This document shows, piece by piece, positions 49,161 through 50,640 of a stretch of 50,640 nucleotides of DNA (its first letter is position 1; each line of letters starts with the position of its first letter). The stretch comes from UBA2144 sp964506185 (GTDB lineage Bacteria > Patescibacteriota > Gracilibacteria > Peribacterales > Peribacteraceae), in assembly GCA_964506185.1 (NCBI GenBank), contig CAZDKL010000009.1, positions 1 to 50,640 on the forward strand, given 5' to 3'. The notes under the pieces were generated by a model. That model had not been told where the DNA came from, did no database searches, and worked only from the letters and a program-made list of their open reading frames with translations. A program made the translations under genes and the position numbers.

Positions 49161-49529
49161 ATGAATAATGAGTACTTTGGTATAAAAATACCAGTGTGGG
49201 AAAAAGCAGTAGAAAGAATTAGACAAATTCTCCAAGAACGAGCAAGAGAGGAACGTACAATTTATTATTCTGAACTAGCACCATTGATTTCTGACATTGT
49301 TATTATTGAACCATATGAGTATGCATTCCATTATATGTTAGGAGAAATTTCAGATATGGAAAATAAAGAAGGACGTGGGATGCTTAGTGTTATAGTTATT
49401 GATAAAGATAAGGGAGTTCCGGGGTATGGATTTTTTAAACTTGCAAAGAAGTTTGGAAGAGATATTAGAGACAAAGATTTACTTTTGTCTGAAGAGACAA
49501 AAAAGATTTTTTCTGTGTGGTCAAATTGA
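49161..49529 (+). CDS. hypothetical protein, the only plus-strand gene of the element
   Basis: 122-aa acidic/neutral soluble protein (IKIPVWEKAVERIRQILQER; YYSELAPLISDI; GMLSVIVIDKDKGVPGYGFFKLA). Not recognised. The compact alpha/beta pattern suggests a folded single domain. TAGAAT at 49148-49153 leaves 7 nt to the ATG at 49161, predicting a leaderless transcript and excluding upstream in-frame ATGs. Its lone orientation inside a minus-strand element suggests an independently expressed cargo gene. Confidence 0.6.
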   Translation: MNNEYFGIKIPVWEKAVERIRQILQERAREERTIYYSELAPLISDIVIIEPYEYAFHYMLGEISDMENKEGRGMLSVIVIDKDKGVPGYGFFKLAKKFGRDIRDKDLLLSEETKKIFSVWSN

Positions 49530-49554
49530 GCCTATAAAACTATGTCTTCAAAAA

Positions 49555-50517
49555 CTAGTAAAGTTTGTCTAACTTCCAATGTTCAGGAGCCTGGCTTATG
49601 TTTCTTTCCTCGAACAAGTTTTGAAATTCAAACTTCCGTGATGCATACACATATTGGTGAGACATTAATACACGTAATTCATTAATTATAGGTACACTCT
49701 CGCCTTCCAGTCCAATACGCCCTTTTTCTCCTCCTTTAGTTCCTACAAAGCATAGAGTTGGACTGAGAGGAAAAGTTACTTCTAATGAATTGTGTCCCCA
49801 GCCTGGCTTCATTAGGATTCCTCCTCTTTCATCATTAACAACACCAACAACAGGGTCATCTGACGTTACAAATCTGTGATTGTCTGTTGGCACCCAAAAT
49901 TTCCAATCCATTTTCATTAACAGTGGCAATGCCTCAATTGAACCCCACATTGCAACAATTCCTGCACTATGGCTGAGCCGTATATTTTCAACTTTCGGAC
50001 CTTCGAGCATAACTTCTCTTGCTTCCTCATAGCTAACATCTTTCATTTGCTCAGGACGAGATGTCTTTGCTTTTTCATAAATTTGACGAAAATCCTCATC
50101 TGAACACTTGGAAACTGCCTCATGGTATGTTTCGACTTCCATTTTTTTATAGTCCACATCTGCAATGCCGAAACTTCTTGGAGTTCGATTGGTCATTAAC
50201 AAAACAAAGATGCCGAATAATGACCGCTCTTCTGCATCTAAAACATCAGCCGACTCAGCGGCTAGTACCTTTCTATAAACTGGAGCTATAACATTTTCTG
50301 CATCTGAAAGAATGTCTTCATTCTTTACATCATGCTCACCATCAACCTTTTTACGAGTTGAATATAGGTGCTTCTTCTTTCCGATTTCGGATACTGGAAG
50401 TTTCTGAGGCTCTTCGTCCTTCTCATGTACCCAAACCAAAGGGTTGTCATTTGTTCCAATGCCAAAGCTCTTAAGATAAAATCTTGGTAGAAAATGGTGA
50501 CCTTTTTTCTTGCCCAT
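49555..50517 (-). CDS. DUF4238 family protein
   Basis: 320-aa protein beginning MGKKKGHHFLPRFYLKSFG, the H-H-F-x-P-x-F-Y-L start that defines DUF4238. Other features are DDPVVGVVN in the second half and PLSPTLCFVG near the end, both typical of that family. Function unknown to me; members are often seen near defence or mobile genes. The start at 50517 keeps the conserved N-terminus at position 1; ATG 50547 would add ten residues. It is the gene nearest the tRNA-Tyr end of the element. Confidence 0.8.
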   Translation of the reverse strand: MGKKKGHHFLPRFYLKSFGIGTNDNPLVWVHEKDEEPQKLPVSEIGKKKHLYSTRKKVDGEHDVKNEDILSDAENVIAPVYRKVLAAESADVLDAEERSLFGIFVLLMTNRTPRSFGIADVDYKKMEVETYHEAVSKCSDEDFRQIYEKAKTSRPEQMKDVSYEEAREVMLEGPKVENIRLSHSAGIVAMWGSIEALPLLMKMDWKFWVPTDNHRFVTSDDPVVGVVNDERGGILMKPGWGHNSLEVTFPLSPTLCFVGTKGGEKGRIGLEGESVPIINELRVLMSHQYVYASRKFEFQNLFEERNISQAPEHWKLDKLY

Positions 50518-50554
50518 TGTAATTAGTAAATTGCTTATTAAAGCCAAAAAATGC

Positions 50555-50574
50555 TGGTGGGCCGGGAGGGATTC
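50555..50574. other. attR: tRNA-Tyr 3' end
   Basis: Right-hand copy of the 20-bp repeat TGGTGGGCCGGGAGGGATTC, within the intact tRNA gene. Confidence 0.8.
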
Positions 50575-50639
50575 GAACCCCCGAAGTCAGAGACATCTGG
50601 TTTACAGCCAGACCCGTTTGACCGCTTCGGTACCGACCC
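50555..50639 (-). tRNA. tRNA-Tyr (anticodon GTA)
   Basis: Acceptor GGGTCGG pairs with CCGGCCC. The anticodon stem-loop CTGGCTGTAAACCAG gives GTA. A long variable arm and T-arm GGGGGTTCGAATCCC are visible, and CCA is encoded. It is complete within the window and is the integration target of the adjacent element. Confidence 0.93.
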
Positions 50640-50640
50640 A

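Larger units (their letters stand above)
34312..50574. mobile_element. integrative element at tRNA-Tyr (~16.3 kb)
   Basis: The segment is bounded by direct repeats identical to the 3' end of tRNA-Tyr. A large serine recombinase lies 24 bp inside the left repeat and a tyrosine recombinase lies internally. Gene content differs sharply from the flanking chromosome: defence-type proteins, small unknowns, nearly all on the minus strand. It also has its own A/T-rich repeated motif. No capsid, tail, relaxase, T4SS or replication-initiator gene is recognisable, so whether it moves as a phage satellite, an IME or otherwise is unknown. Confidence 0.8.

Noticed and set aside
34356..50547. Complete prophage
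   Set aside because: No recognisable capsid, portal, large terminase, tail or lysis genes. Only a weak terminase-small-like hint at 47470.

Overview
The window looks like part of a chromosome from an ultra-small or candidate-phylum bacterium of the Patescibacteria/CPR type. The grounds are a conserved hypothetical membrane gene of a type I associate with that group (6788-7870), small coiled-coil and GIY-YIG proteins, many SLH, cohesin and dockerin surface proteins, and compact genes mostly without Shine-Dalgarno sites. Placement below phylum is a guess (Peregrinibacteria-like), and the grounds are circumstantial. The code is standard: UGA ends purF, the kinase-deaminase and other genes, so the recoded Gracilibacteria/Absconditabacteria are excluded. 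De novo nucleotide genes (purF-purD, carB) argue against the most reduced, auxotrophic lineages.

1-34.2 kb is ordinary chromosome. It holds a lipoprotein; the purF-purD pair; a BT1-type transporter; prfA and a membrane gene; mnmA; a sortase; tRNA-Leu; a Calx-beta/SLH surface protein; a DMT exporter; another SLH protein; carB with a structured leader; greA; holA; and a surface operon (dockerin, cohesin/Cys-rich/Fn3, cupredoxin with a QPQTG sorting signal) that the sortase may serve. These are followed by a GT-C-like membrane protein with TPRs, a P-loop kinase fused to a dCMP deaminase, several unknown genes, a Tat-type lipoprotein, two related gene remnants (29.4 and 31.4 kb) and an SLH/beta-propeller protein. 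Many genes have TGnTATAAT-like -10 boxes only 6-10 nt before the start codon, so the mRNAs should be leaderless or nearly so. Intergenic gaps are often filled by long inverted repeats whose arms are themselves near-tandem short words. One such element occurs twice (888-1101 and 26071-26291) with compensatory changes.

34.3-50.57 kb is a roughly 16.3-kb integrated element. It lies against the 3' end of tRNA-Tyr (50555-50639) and is bounded on the left by an exact 20-bp copy of that tRNA 3' end (34313-34332). A third, 12-bp copy at 34203 suggests an earlier insertion. Nearly all genes read leftwards: a large serine recombinase with a translationally coupled 70-aa gene next to the left end, a PD-(D/E)XK protein, an Ltp-type superinfection-exclusion-like membrane protein, a 1663-aa DUF4011/SF1-helicase/Vsr-like nuclease, a zinc-ribbon membrane protein behind a GC-rich structured leader, an M14-like hydrolase, a tyrosine recombinase, small unknown proteins and a DUF4238 protein. 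No capsid, tail, conjugation or replication-initiator gene is recognisable. I read it as a defence-carrying integrative element. It has its own repeated A/T-rich motif (AAAAGTTATAAAAGTT-like) at five sites, which is the best candidate here for an undescribed regulatory or iteron system.
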